The notes beneath the pieces are model-generated. The model did no database searches and was not told the DNA's origin. It saw only the letters and a list, made by a program, of their open reading frames with translations. Of a stretch of DNA of 22,783 bases, positions 7,948 to 15,150 are shown piece after piece. A program made the translations under genes and the position numbers. Source of the DNA: an uncultured Bacteroidales bacterium (GTDB taxonomy: Bacteria; Bacteroidota; Bacteroidia; Bacteroidales; UBA932); the NCBI GenBank assembly GCA_905234775.1, contig CAJOJC010000091.1:1-22783 (forward strand). Direction: 5' to 3'. Within the stretch, counting starts at the first letter, position 1; every line of letters begins with the position of its first letter.

Positions 7948-8692
7948 TCCCGAAGGCTCCGCCCTGCGCAATCACCAGCTACGGCTGCTGCGCCTGCTGA
8001 TCGAATTCGACCGGCTGTGTGAGGAGAACGGCATCAGATGGTGGCTAGACAGCGGCAGCCTGCTTGGCGCGGTCCGCGGCGGCGGCTTCATCCCTTGGGA
8101 CGACGACCTGGACGTATGCATCCTCAGCGATGACTACCCCAAGATCCGCCGTATCCTCGGCGAAAAGGCCGAAAAGCCATTCGCATACTATGCCCCGCTC
8201 CGGACTAAGGGCTACACCCGGCTATGGCCCCGGTTCGTCGACGAAAGTTGTAAGATTCTCAGGCGCGATCCTGCGACCGGCAAGCCGATGGAGGATGTGC
8301 TCTGGATAGATACGCTCATCGTACGCCCGCTCGGGAAGACGGCGAAAAAACTGGTCAGCCTGCGCCGCATCTGCGGGATGATAGACGACGGCCCCGTCAA
8401 CAAGGCCCTGGCCTACCTGCTCTATCCCTTGGCGATGATCGCCGCCGGGACAGCCGCGCTGACCGGCCGTCTCTTCCACAAAAACCAACTCATGCACAAT
8501 TTTGGGCTGCCCTTCATGAGCGTTCGCAGGCCCGAAGAAATCTTCCCTCTCCGCAAAATCGAGTTCGAAGGCCGCCTCTTCCCCGCTCCCGCAGACCCGG
8601 ATAAATACCTCACCCGCATATTCGGCGATTATATGACCCTTCCTCCCGAGGAAGAGCGCATCAACCACGAAATAATATTCCCGAATGATTAA
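7928..8692 (+). CDS. LicD family phosphotransferase
   Basis: LicD proteins belong to the nucleotidyltransferase superfamily (with fukutin) and transfer phosphocholine or polyol-phosphate from a CDP-activated donor onto glycans. The 254-residue protein has the LicD core near the N terminus: NGIRWWLDSGSLLGAVR at 35-50, with DSGSLLGA at 41-48, and IPWDDDLDV with the metal-binding aspartates DDDLD at 58-62. A hydrophobic stretch (LAYLLYPLAMIAAGTAALTG) in the middle may touch the membrane, as in other LicD proteins. It overlaps the flippase gene by 20 nt and the next gene by 8 nt, which suggests translational coupling. Choline-phosphate versus glycerol- or ribitol-phosphate cannot be told from sequence; the neighbouring glycerophosphotransferase-like gene favours a polyol phosphate. 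Confidence 0.88.
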   Translation: MEENRYNPEGSALRNHQLRLLRLLIEFDRLCEENGIRWWLDSGSLLGAVRGGGFIPWDDDLDVCILSDDYPKIRRILGEKAEKPFAYYAPLRTKGYTRLWPRFVDESCKILRRDPATGKPMEDVLWIDTLIVRPLGKTAKKLVSLRRICGMIDDGPVNKALAYLLYPLAMIAAGTAALTGRLFHKNQLMHNFGLPFMSVRRPEEIFPLRKIEFEGRLFPAPADPDKYLTRIFGDYMTLPPEEERINHEIIFPND

Positions 8693-9851
8693 GTTCCTGA
8701 AATATCTGCTCCAGTATCTCATTTTTCCCTTCTCGTTCCTGATCCCGGGAAGCAGGAAAAAGATTGCCTTTGGCAGTTTCAGGGGCGGTTTCGACGGCAA
8801 TGCGAAATACCTCTTCATAGAGATGAGCGGCTCGGACGCAGATGTCGTCTGGCTCTCTCAGAGCCGCAAGACAGTTAGCCTCATCAGGAGCTTCGGCCTC
8901 AAGGCGGAGTGGGTTTTCAGTCTCAAAGGCGCATGGCGGGCCCTGCGCTCAAAATACTGGATAGTAAACGCCTACACCTCAGACATCCTCTGGGCTTTTA
9001 GCGGCGGCGTTACTGTAATTAACCTCTGGCATGGAGTGGGAATCAAGCGGGCCGAATACAACGTAAAAGCCGGTCCTCTCTACGATCGCTATATCAGAAA
9101 GACCTTCAAGGAAGCATTCTACCACCCCGAAGCATATCGGAAGCCGGATTTCCTTGTCACCGCCTCCGATTTCCAGACCGAATTCTTCTGCAAAACCTTC
9201 AGGATACCCGAAAGCAGCTGCATCAAATGCGGATACCCCAGAAGCAGGATCCTGGTCTGCAGCGAAAATGAGCGTCAGAGCCATATCAAGACCTACGAAC
9301 CCGAGTCTACTGCCAGGCTTATAAAGAAGATCAAGGAGTTCTCCCAGACTTGGATTTACATGCCTACCTGGAGAGACTCCCAGCGCGATATCTTCGCCCA
9401 GAACATGGATCTTGGAAGGCTCAATGAAGCCCTTACGGCGAAAAATGCCCTTCTCATTCTGAAGCCCCATCCCAACACCATAGTCGGAGACCTTGGAGCC
9501 TATCCCAACATCATTCTAATGGATGCTTCGGCAGACGTCTATCCAGTTCTCCCCTATACGGACGTACTCGTAACAGACTATTCCTCAGTGCTTTACGATT
9601 ATCTGCTGATGGAGGGCAAAAAGGTAGTCCTGTATATCTACGACGCCGCGCAATATGTCCGCGACCGCGATTTCGCCTACCCCTTCGACGAAAATGTCAC
9701 TGGCCTGAAGGCATACGACTTCGAGCAGCTGCTCGCCGCTATAACAGACGGTCCCGGAGATTTAAATCCGCAGGAGCGCCAGTCACTCATCCTCAAATTT
9801 TGGGGTCCCAAACCTGTCGAATATGATTTCAGTAATTATCTGCACCTATAA
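8685..9851 (+). CDS. CDP-glycerol glycerophosphotransferase-like protein (TagB/TagF family)
   Basis: The family transfers glycerol-phosphate or ribitol-phosphate from CDP-linked donors to lipid-linked acceptors; in Gram-positives it builds teichoic acids. In 388 residues I see an N-terminal membrane-associating hydrophobic helix (about 5-20), the NLWHGVGIK catalytic-histidine motif (W115, H116, G117), a second histidine in LKPHPN (260-264), and TDYSSVLYDYLLM (297-309), which contacts the donor phosphate. All are hallmark residues. The gene starts 8 nt inside licD, and its 3' end overlaps the glycosyltransferase start by 29 nt. In a Gram-negative setting the likely target is capsule, O-antigen or another exported glycan. 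Single-unit transferase versus polymerase is undecided; the short length fits a TagB-like primase better than full-length TagF. Confidence 0.87.
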   Translation: MIKFLKYLLQYLIFPFSFLIPGSRKKIAFGSFRGGFDGNAKYLFIEMSGSDADVVWLSQSRKTVSLIRSFGLKAEWVFSLKGAWRALRSKYWIVNAYTSDILWAFSGGVTVINLWHGVGIKRAEYNVKAGPLYDRYIRKTFKEAFYHPEAYRKPDFLVTASDFQTEFFCKTFRIPESSCIKCGYPRSRILVCSENERQSHIKTYEPESTARLIKKIKEFSQTWIYMPTWRDSQRDIFAQNMDLGRLNEALTAKNALLILKPHPNTIVGDLGAYPNIILMDASADVYPVLPYTDVLVTDYSSVLYDYLLMEGKKVVLYIYDAAQYVRDRDFAYPFDENVTGLKAYDFEQLLAAITDGPGDLNPQERQSLILKFWGPKPVEYDFSNYLHL

Positions 9852-10719
9852 CAGAGAGCGCTACATCATAGAGGCCATCTCGAAAGTCGCGTCTACAAAG
9901 TACCGTGACTACGAAATCATTGTCGTCGACAACAACAGTACGGACGGGACAGCCGAGAAGATCGGTGACTTTCTGAAAGCCCATCCCGAACTGCCGGTCA
10001 AATACGTTCTCGAAACGAAGCAAGGCCTCTCGAACGCCCGCAACCGCGGAATGCAGGAGGCGCAGGGCGACGTATTCGTCTTCCTAGACGACGACTCGCT
10101 GGTCCAGGGAGACTACCTCTCGACTCTGGCAGACTACCTGAATTCGAATCCCCAGGCCGACGCCTTCGGCGGGCTGATCGAACCGCTGTTCGACGAATGC
10201 CCACGGCCCAAGTGGCTGTGTAAGTGGAGCATGGGCTGGGTATCGGCGCTCGACATGGGCGATATGGTCCGCGAATTCGAGGGCAAGACCTTCCCCATCG
10301 GCGCGAATATGGGAATACGCAGGGCGGCCGCCGAACAGGCGGGGCCGTTCAACCCTGAACTCGGGCGCAAGGGCGGCAATATGGACGCCGGCGAGGAAAA
10401 GGACATGTTCCGCAGAATCCGCGCGAACGGCGGGACGATCTGGTACTTCCCCGAACTGCGGGTGCAGCACGTCATCCCCGAAAAGCGCACGACGCTCGAG
10501 TACGTAGACCGTTTCGCAGACGGCGTAGGAATCAGCGAGCGCGTCCGCACCAAGGCCGACGGGACATATCCGAGGCGCGTCACGGCCGAATTCGTAAAAT
10601 GGTGCGGGACGTTAGTTCTGTTCGTCTGGTACCTTATAACCTTCCGCCCAGTCGTTGGATCCACTCTGGTCCGGTTCCGCTCGCATGTAACGCGTAAGCT
10701 GTTATCATCAGAGCGATAA
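9823..10719 (+). CDS. Family 2 glycosyltransferase
   Basis: A 298-residue GT-A enzyme. The N terminus gives the nucleotide-binding strand MISVIICTYNRERY and EIIVVDNNSTDGT (31-43). The DxD-like metal site is FLDDDS (88-92). The acceptor region has GANMGIRRAA and a carboxylate-rich GGNMDAGEEKDMFRRI segment expected to carry the catalytic base, followed by QHVIPEKRTT. A C-terminal hydrophobic stretch (LVLFVWYLITF) with a basic tail suggests membrane association. Its start lies 29 nt inside the upstream gene, so translation is probably coupled. Its last 86 nt overlap the 3' end of yfhO on the other strand. It likely adds a sugar to the same lipid-linked glycan that the neighbours modify and export; the sugar is unknown. 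Confidence 0.9.
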   Translation: MISVIICTYNRERYIIEAISKVASTKYRDYEIIVVDNNSTDGTAEKIGDFLKAHPELPVKYVLETKQGLSNARNRGMQEAQGDVFVFLDDDSLVQGDYLSTLADYLNSNPQADAFGGLIEPLFDECPRPKWLCKWSMGWVSALDMGDMVREFEGKTFPIGANMGIRRAAAEQAGPFNPELGRKGGNMDAGEEKDMFRRIRANGGTIWYFPELRVQHVIPEKRTTLEYVDRFADGVGISERVRTKADGTYPRRVTAEFVKWCGTLVLFVWYLITFRPVVGSTLVRFRSHVTRKLLSSER

Positions 10720-13102
10720 TCAGGTACATCAGCGCCAGGAAGGCGGCATTCACCTTATAACCCTTGTAGATCGAAGCCGGACGGAATTCGAAGACTATTT
10801 CGTGGTCGCCGGCGGGAATGTTCAGGGCGCGCAGAGCGTAGTCTGCCCTGAAATGGGAAGCCGGCTGACCGTCGATGTAGGCCTTCCAGCCATGGGGATA
10901 ATAGATTTCAGAGAACACCGCAGTCTTCTCCTCCTGCGAGCTGGACTTATAGATCAGACGGTCGGGAGCGTAGGACGTCAGCTCGATAGAAGCAGGGCTT
11001 GAGCTTGCCGGGATGACGAAATCTGCGAACTTCGCGTCCGTAACAGCCTGAGTGCGAAGGTCGAGCTTGTTCAGGGCGTCGCTTTCTTCACGGGCGCTCG
11101 AGGCGACCGTCATCTCGTCTACGAACCAGGTGTTGCCGAGGCGTCCGGGGTTCATAACCGGAACCGCCTTACCGTCTTTCTCCTGGATAATGTACTTCGT
11201 ATTGAGCATGTTCACGACCTTCATGTTGCCCTTGGACAGATGATAGTCGATAAGGTCCTGATAGCGGCGCAGTTTAGCGGCGTGGTAGCCTCCGATCGAA
11301 TGAAGGTAATATGAGGTGCGGGACTCGTTGAAGGTATTAGTAGTAAGGTTGAATACCCTGAAATACTCCGGGTCCTTAAGAAGCGTTTCTTCGTAGTCCG
11401 TCTTACGGAAATAAGCGTCATTCTCTTTCTTTGTGACCCAGTCCTTGTCGCCGAAATAGCGTTTGTCTATCGGCCACATGTCGGCGATGACGAGGACTCC
11501 CAGCACTGCAGCGAACGCTCCGAATTTCAGTTTCTTAAGCGAGAAGAGCAGGACCAGCCCGGCCGAGAGGGCGATGAAGGCGGCGGAGCGCCATGCATCC
11601 TTAACGAGCATCGAAGCGCGTTCGTCCTGCAGGGCGTCGATAAACCACTGCGGCATTCCGGCCAGAGTCCGGGCGTCGTACGAGCTCGAGAAGCTGCAGA
11701 TCGAGCGGCCGAAAAGCGCGAGTATCAGGCAGATACCTCCGGTCACGGCCGCTGAAATCAGCAACGACTTGCGAAGTTTCGCCTGCTCTACCGTTCCCTT
11801 TCGCAGCTCTTCGAGCGCGAGGAAACCGAGCAGCGGCATCGCCACCTCTGCCACGACCAGTATCGAGGATACCGTTCGGAACTTGTTGTACATCGGGAAA
11901 TGGTAGTAGAACAGCTCCGTCAGGCCCATGAAATTGTGTCCCCACGAAAGCAGGATCGAGAAGGCGGTCGCGGCCAGGAGGGCCCACTTATACGGCCCCT
12001 TCACTATCAGGCAGCCCAGCAGGAACAGGAAGCAGACGATCGCGCCCACGTAGACCGGGCCGGCGGTGAAGGGCTGCTCGCCCCAGTAGGTCGGCAGGCC
12101 GGCGGAGAGGCTGCGGGCGTTCGAAGCGGAGACGCCCTGCCTTACGAGGGTCTTGTACATCTTCGAATCTCTGCCCACGTCCGAGCTCGAGGCTCCGCCC
12201 ATGTAGCCGGGGATCATGAGGGTCAGCGTCTCGTCTATTCCGTAGCTCCATGCCGTAGCATAGTCGATGTCCAGGCCCTTGCTGCCCGAATCCTCTTCTG
12301 CGAGATCGGAATGGCCGCCCCGGATGGTTTCCTTTACGTATTCCGAGTTGGCCTTCATGATGCTGTAGCCGGTTCCGACGCCCACTCCTAGCGCAAGTGC
12401 GAACACGCAGAGCGAAATGAGCAGGTCCTTGATCCGCTTTTCCTTAATATGAATTACCGTTTCGGCTATTCCGAAAAGGCCCATCATCATAAAGAGGTAA
12501 TACGACATCTGGGGATGCTTCATCATTCCTATCGAACTATACAGCATCACCAGGGCTATTCCCCAGCCGTATTTCTTCCGGAAGATAAGATAGAAACCTC
12601 CTATCACCGGGGCCATCATTCCTAGCGTCAGCGCCTTAGTTTCGTGGCCCGCGGGAATGATAAGGAAGAAATAAGACGACATCGAAACCGCTATGGAGCC
12701 TATTATGCTGAGCCAAATGTTAATCCCGAAGGCCCTCATCATGATGAAGAATCCGAGGAAGTAGCCCAGCAGAAGCGCCAGAATAGAGTCGGTAAACAGG
12801 GTCGTGAGTTTTCTGAACAGCCTGTCTACAGCCCATACCACCCTGACTGCTGCATTGGAGGGATGTTTGACAGTGATCTGGTAGCCTGGCATTCCGCCGA
12901 ACATGGAGTTAGTCCAGTTAGCAGGAGTCTCTGCAGTAGCGTTGTACTCCTTCAGTTCGTGGGCCATTCCCTTCCACTGAAGGTTGTCGCTCTGGTTCAA
13001 GACCTTACCCTGAACGGAGGGCCAGCAATAGACAAAAGTCAGCCCCAGGAATACCAGGGCGGCGACCAGGTAAGCGCCGTATTTTTTGAAAAACTCTTTC
13101 AT
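10634..13102 (-). CDS. YfhO family membrane protein (GT-C-like)
   Basis: An 822-residue integral membrane protein of the YfhO family. In Bacillus subtilis YfhO is needed to glycosylate lipoteichoic acid outside the membrane; the role in Bacteroidetes is not established. Seen: an N-terminal helix (LVAALVFLGLTFVYCWPSVQG), the conserved loop LNQSDNLQWKGM, about 12 further hydrophobic segments, then a soluble C-terminal domain (about 560-790) including YPHGWKAYIDGQPA, and a last helix with a short basic tail. The ATG at 13102 has no minus-strand TAnnTTTG upstream; the 100 nt back to the radical SAM stop hold a tRNA gene on the other strand. Expression therefore probably depends on read-through from upstream. 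The stop at 10634 lies inside the convergent glycosyltransferase gene. Confidence 0.88.
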   Translation of the reverse strand: MKEFFKKYGAYLVAALVFLGLTFVYCWPSVQGKVLNQSDNLQWKGMAHELKEYNATAETPANWTNSMFGGMPGYQITVKHPSNAAVRVVWAVDRLFRKLTTLFTDSILALLLGYFLGFFIMMRAFGINIWLSIIGSIAVSMSSYFFLIIPAGHETKALTLGMMAPVIGGFYLIFRKKYGWGIALVMLYSSIGMMKHPQMSYYLFMMMGLFGIAETVIHIKEKRIKDLLISLCVFALALGVGVGTGYSIMKANSEYVKETIRGGHSDLAEEDSGSKGLDIDYATAWSYGIDETLTLMIPGYMGGASSSDVGRDSKMYKTLVRQGVSASNARSLSAGLPTYWGEQPFTAGPVYVGAIVCFLFLLGCLIVKGPYKWALLAATAFSILLSWGHNFMGLTELFYYHFPMYNKFRTVSSILVVAEVAMPLLGFLALEELRKGTVEQAKLRKSLLISAAVTGGICLILALFGRSICSFSSSYDARTLAGMPQWFIDALQDERASMLVKDAWRSAAFIALSAGLVLLFSLKKLKFGAFAAVLGVLVIADMWPIDKRYFGDKDWVTKKENDAYFRKTDYEETLLKDPEYFRVFNLTTNTFNESRTSYYLHSIGGYHAAKLRRYQDLIDYHLSKGNMKVVNMLNTKYIIQEKDGKAVPVMNPGRLGNTWFVDEMTVASSAREESDALNKLDLRTQAVTDAKFADFVIPASSSPASIELTSYAPDRLIYKSSSQEEKTAVFSEIYYPHGWKAYIDGQPASHFRADYALRALNIPAGDHEIVFEFRPASIYKGYKVNAAFLALMYLIIALMITAYALHASGTGPEWIQRLGGRL

Positions 13103-13115
13103 TTACTTATCTTTG
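13085..13115 (+). promoter_or_regulatory. Promoter of tRNA-Gly
   Basis: TTTG at 13085-13088, 19 nt spacer, TATCTTTG at 13108-13115: a complete Bacteroidetes consensus pointing to the tRNA at 13127. The -33 element lies inside the first codons of yfhO, on the opposite strand. Confidence 0.75.
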
Positions 13116-13126
13116 CACTGTCATCA

Positions 13127-13197
13127 GCGGGATTAGCACATCGGTAGTGCATCAGCTTCCCAAGCTGAGGAGGCGGGTCCGACTCCCGTATCCCGCT
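13127..13197 (+). tRNA. tRNA-Gly (anticodon CCC)
   Basis: A full cloverleaf can be drawn. Acceptor GCGGGAT (13127-13133) pairs with ATCCCGC (13190-13196), with discriminator T at 13197. D stem GCAC/GTGC closes an ATCGGTA loop. Anticodon stem TCAGC/GCTGA closes loop TTCCCAA, with CCC at 13159-13161, which reads GGG. The T stem is GCGGG/CCCGT with one G-T pair. CCA is not encoded. One oddity: the T loop reads TCCGACT, so position 55 is C (13179) instead of the near-universal U. It is transcribed opposite to the genes on both sides. Confidence 0.93.
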
Positions 13198-13202
13198 CTT
13201 CC

Positions 13203-14096
13203 CTATTTCTTAACTCTCGCGAATATCGTATCCGGGGCCAGGTCGACTACCGCCCTTTCTTCTCCGGCCATACAGAAGCCGCAGCGGTCGCAGATTCCGA
13301 AGATTTCTCCCGGGCAGGTCGCGGTCTTCGTACCGTCTGTGTGGATATAGTTCGTCATCCAGCAGACTTTCCTGAATTTCAGGTCCCTCATATGCCTGAG
13401 GCCGGTCTTCGTATTCATGATCGGATAGCCTTTCTTCTTGTAGGCTATGATCTTATCGATTATTTCCTGCCGCTTTCCCCATGGCAGCGCGAGCGCCTCC
13501 GACCCCGGGAACGGGGTATGGAAATTCAGCGCGATCTTATCGATATGAGGGTTCGATTTCGCATATTCGATCGCTGCCTCGACTCCGTCCGCATTCAAGA
13601 CGTTTATGGCCATGTTCACGCTCACCGCGGGATGTCCGCTGTCCGCTATATTTTGCTCCAGCCGTTCGAAGGTCCCTTTTCCGCGTATGCGGTCGTGGAC
13701 CTCGCCAGCGCCGTCCATCGAGACCCAGATACTGTCTGCATGGGAGCCGGCGAAGGGTTTCTGGCCGTTTGTAGTGATCGTGCAGCTGAAGAAGCCGAGT
13801 TCGTGGGCAAGGTCGCACAGATCGTCGATGGTCTTGTCACCGTCTGTCCAGAGAGTCGGCTCTCCGCCCTCGAAATCTATGAAACGCGAGCCGAGGGAAT
13901 AGCAGTATTTAAGCTCCTCACGTATCTGGTCATAGGTCTTGGTGATGGGATCTTGATGGTTGTAGACCGTACAGTGTTTGCAGCTGAGGTTACATTTATC
14001 GGAAACGAAAACCACGCTCTGGAGCGGGGCCTTCCTGCCGAAAAACTTAGCCCTGAACCACCACCAGCCCAGGTATGTAATCTGGCCTGGCGTCAT
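13203..14096 (-). CDS. Radical SAM protein with C-terminal cysteine cluster
   Basis: A 297-residue radical SAM enzyme. The [4Fe-4S] cluster motif is CNLSCKHC (C35, C39, C42), and the SAM-binding GGEP is in FIDFEGGEPTLW. The C-terminal region has five cysteines (C245, C261, C269, C272, C275) in a pattern resembling SPASM or other auxiliary cluster domains, beginning VCWMTNYIHTDGTKTATCPG. Reaction and substrate are unknown. No small precursor-peptide gene is visible beside it, which argues against RiPP maturation. It overlaps the UbiA-type prenyltransferase upstream by 4 nt, so the two are probably co-translated, which points to a lipid or isoprenoid-linked substrate (inference). A basic, tryptophan-rich N terminus (LGWWWFRAKFFGRK) may bind membrane. 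Confidence 0.85.
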   Translation of the reverse strand: MTPGQITYLGWWWFRAKFFGRKAPLQSVVFVSDKCNLSCKHCTVYNHQDPITKTYDQIREELKYCYSLGSRFIDFEGGEPTLWTDGDKTIDDLCDLAHELGFFSCTITTNGQKPFAGSHADSIWVSMDGAGEVHDRIRGKGTFERLEQNIADSGHPAVSVNMAINVLNADGVEAAIEYAKSNPHIDKIALNFHTPFPGSEALALPWGKRQEIIDKIIAYKKKGYPIMNTKTGLRHMRDLKFRKVCWMTNYIHTDGTKTATCPGEIFGICDRCGFCMAGEERAVVDLAPDTIFARVKK

Positions 14097-15124
14097 ACTA
14101 TCATAAGGATTATGGCGACTACGCCCATTATAAGGCAGAAGCCGCTGAGAAGGTTTCTGGCGCAGAACCAGCGGGCCAGGAACCAGTCGATATGGGCCTC
14201 CCTGATCTTATCCCAGCCCGGCATAGGTCCGAGCCATTTCGCGGGCTTCTCGATTTCCATCATCTCGCCTCTGCTGAACAGGACGAGCGAGCGGAAGAGC
14301 CAGATAGCGCGCGGAAGTACCAGCAACACCGCCAGATAAGCGGGATGTGTATAGCCCAGAACAACGGCGAGGATTATCAGCGCGAAGGGAACGAAGATGA
14401 AAACGGCCGACGCTACGAGGCAAAGGCCATCCCTCCCGAGGAGGCGCGCGAAGGTCATTTTGTTACTCGCCTCATCGCCCTTACGGTCTATGAAGCTATG
14501 TGTGAACAGGATGTTCAGGACCAGCAGGCCGACCGGGATGCTGATTAGGACTATGTTCATATCTACCCTGCCGCAGCACGCGTAGTAAACTCCCATCATA
14601 AGAAGGGGTCCGAAGATCAGTCCTATTACGAGTTCGCCGACTCCCCTGTAAGCCAATTTGAGCGGCGGGCCGGAGTAGAAAAAGCCCAGGAATGCGCAAG
14701 CTGCGACAATGGCGACTATCCACCACGCGCCCTGAGGGCCTGCGAAGCCGTTTTCCGGCAAACGATAGGCAAAAATCAGCACGCCCGCAGCCACTGCCGT
14801 AGCGCTGAAGCGGGCTATCGCATGAGCCGTACTCTTCAAGGTCTCGGAGCCGTCTGTAAGGTACGGATACTTTGCAGTCATGGCGCGGAAGCCCTGGCGG
14901 ACTACCTTGTCTCTGTCTCCTTTCATATCTACCTTGAAGTCGAAATAGTCGTCCGCAAGGTTCATCGCAAGATGTGCGCACTCTACTCCCAGAAAAGCGA
15001 GTATGGCGATCCACCATACCGCCTGCCCTGAAGCGAAAGCGAGTACTATTGCAAGAAGGGCGGGCATGGCGCTTTGTACAAGCGCCCCCGCTCTTCCGTT
15101 ATCAAGCCATTTCTTCAGTTTCAT
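14093..15124 (-). CDS. UbiA family prenyltransferase (MenA-like)
   Basis: A 343-residue polytopic membrane protein with both aspartate-rich motifs of the UbiA superfamily: NLADDYFDF (D58, D59, D62) and FIDRKGDEASNK (D213, D217). These bind the Mg-diphosphate of a prenyl donor. FYSGPPLKLAYRGVGELVIGLIFGP between the motifs is typical of MenA-type 1,4-dihydroxy-2-naphthoate prenyltransferases. I do not assign menA: no other menaquinone gene is nearby, the family is functionally broad, and the partner gene is a radical SAM enzyme. The start lies 26 nt after the lipoprotein stop, with no consensus -7 element, so transcription may come from upstream. The C-terminal amphipathic stretch (about 270-320) with paired tryptophans is unlike textbook MenA and may be lineage-specific. 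Confidence 0.85.
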   Translation of the reverse strand: MKLKKWLDNGRAGALVQSAMPALLAIVLAFASGQAVWWIAILAFLGVECAHLAMNLADDYFDFKVDMKGDRDKVVRQGFRAMTAKYPYLTDGSETLKSTAHAIARFSATAVAAGVLIFAYRLPENGFAGPQGAWWIVAIVAACAFLGFFYSGPPLKLAYRGVGELVIGLIFGPLLMMGVYYACCGRVDMNIVLISIPVGLLVLNILFTHSFIDRKGDEASNKMTFARLLGRDGLCLVASAVFIFVPFALIILAVVLGYTHPAYLAVLLVLPRAIWLFRSLVLFSRGEMMEIEKPAKWLGPMPGWDKIREAHIDWFLARWFCARNLLSGFCLIMGVVAIILMIV

Positions 15125-15150
15125 AGACTCGCTAATATACGGTTTTTTTA

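Noticed and set aside
13203..14096. RiPP maturase with a precursor peptide
   Set aside because: No small ORF with a plausible leader or core peptide is next to it; the flanks are a tRNA and a prenyltransferase.
14093..15124. Assigning menA to the UbiA-type gene
   Set aside because: The motifs fit the superfamily, but no menaquinone gene is near and the partner is a radical SAM enzyme, so substrate is left open.
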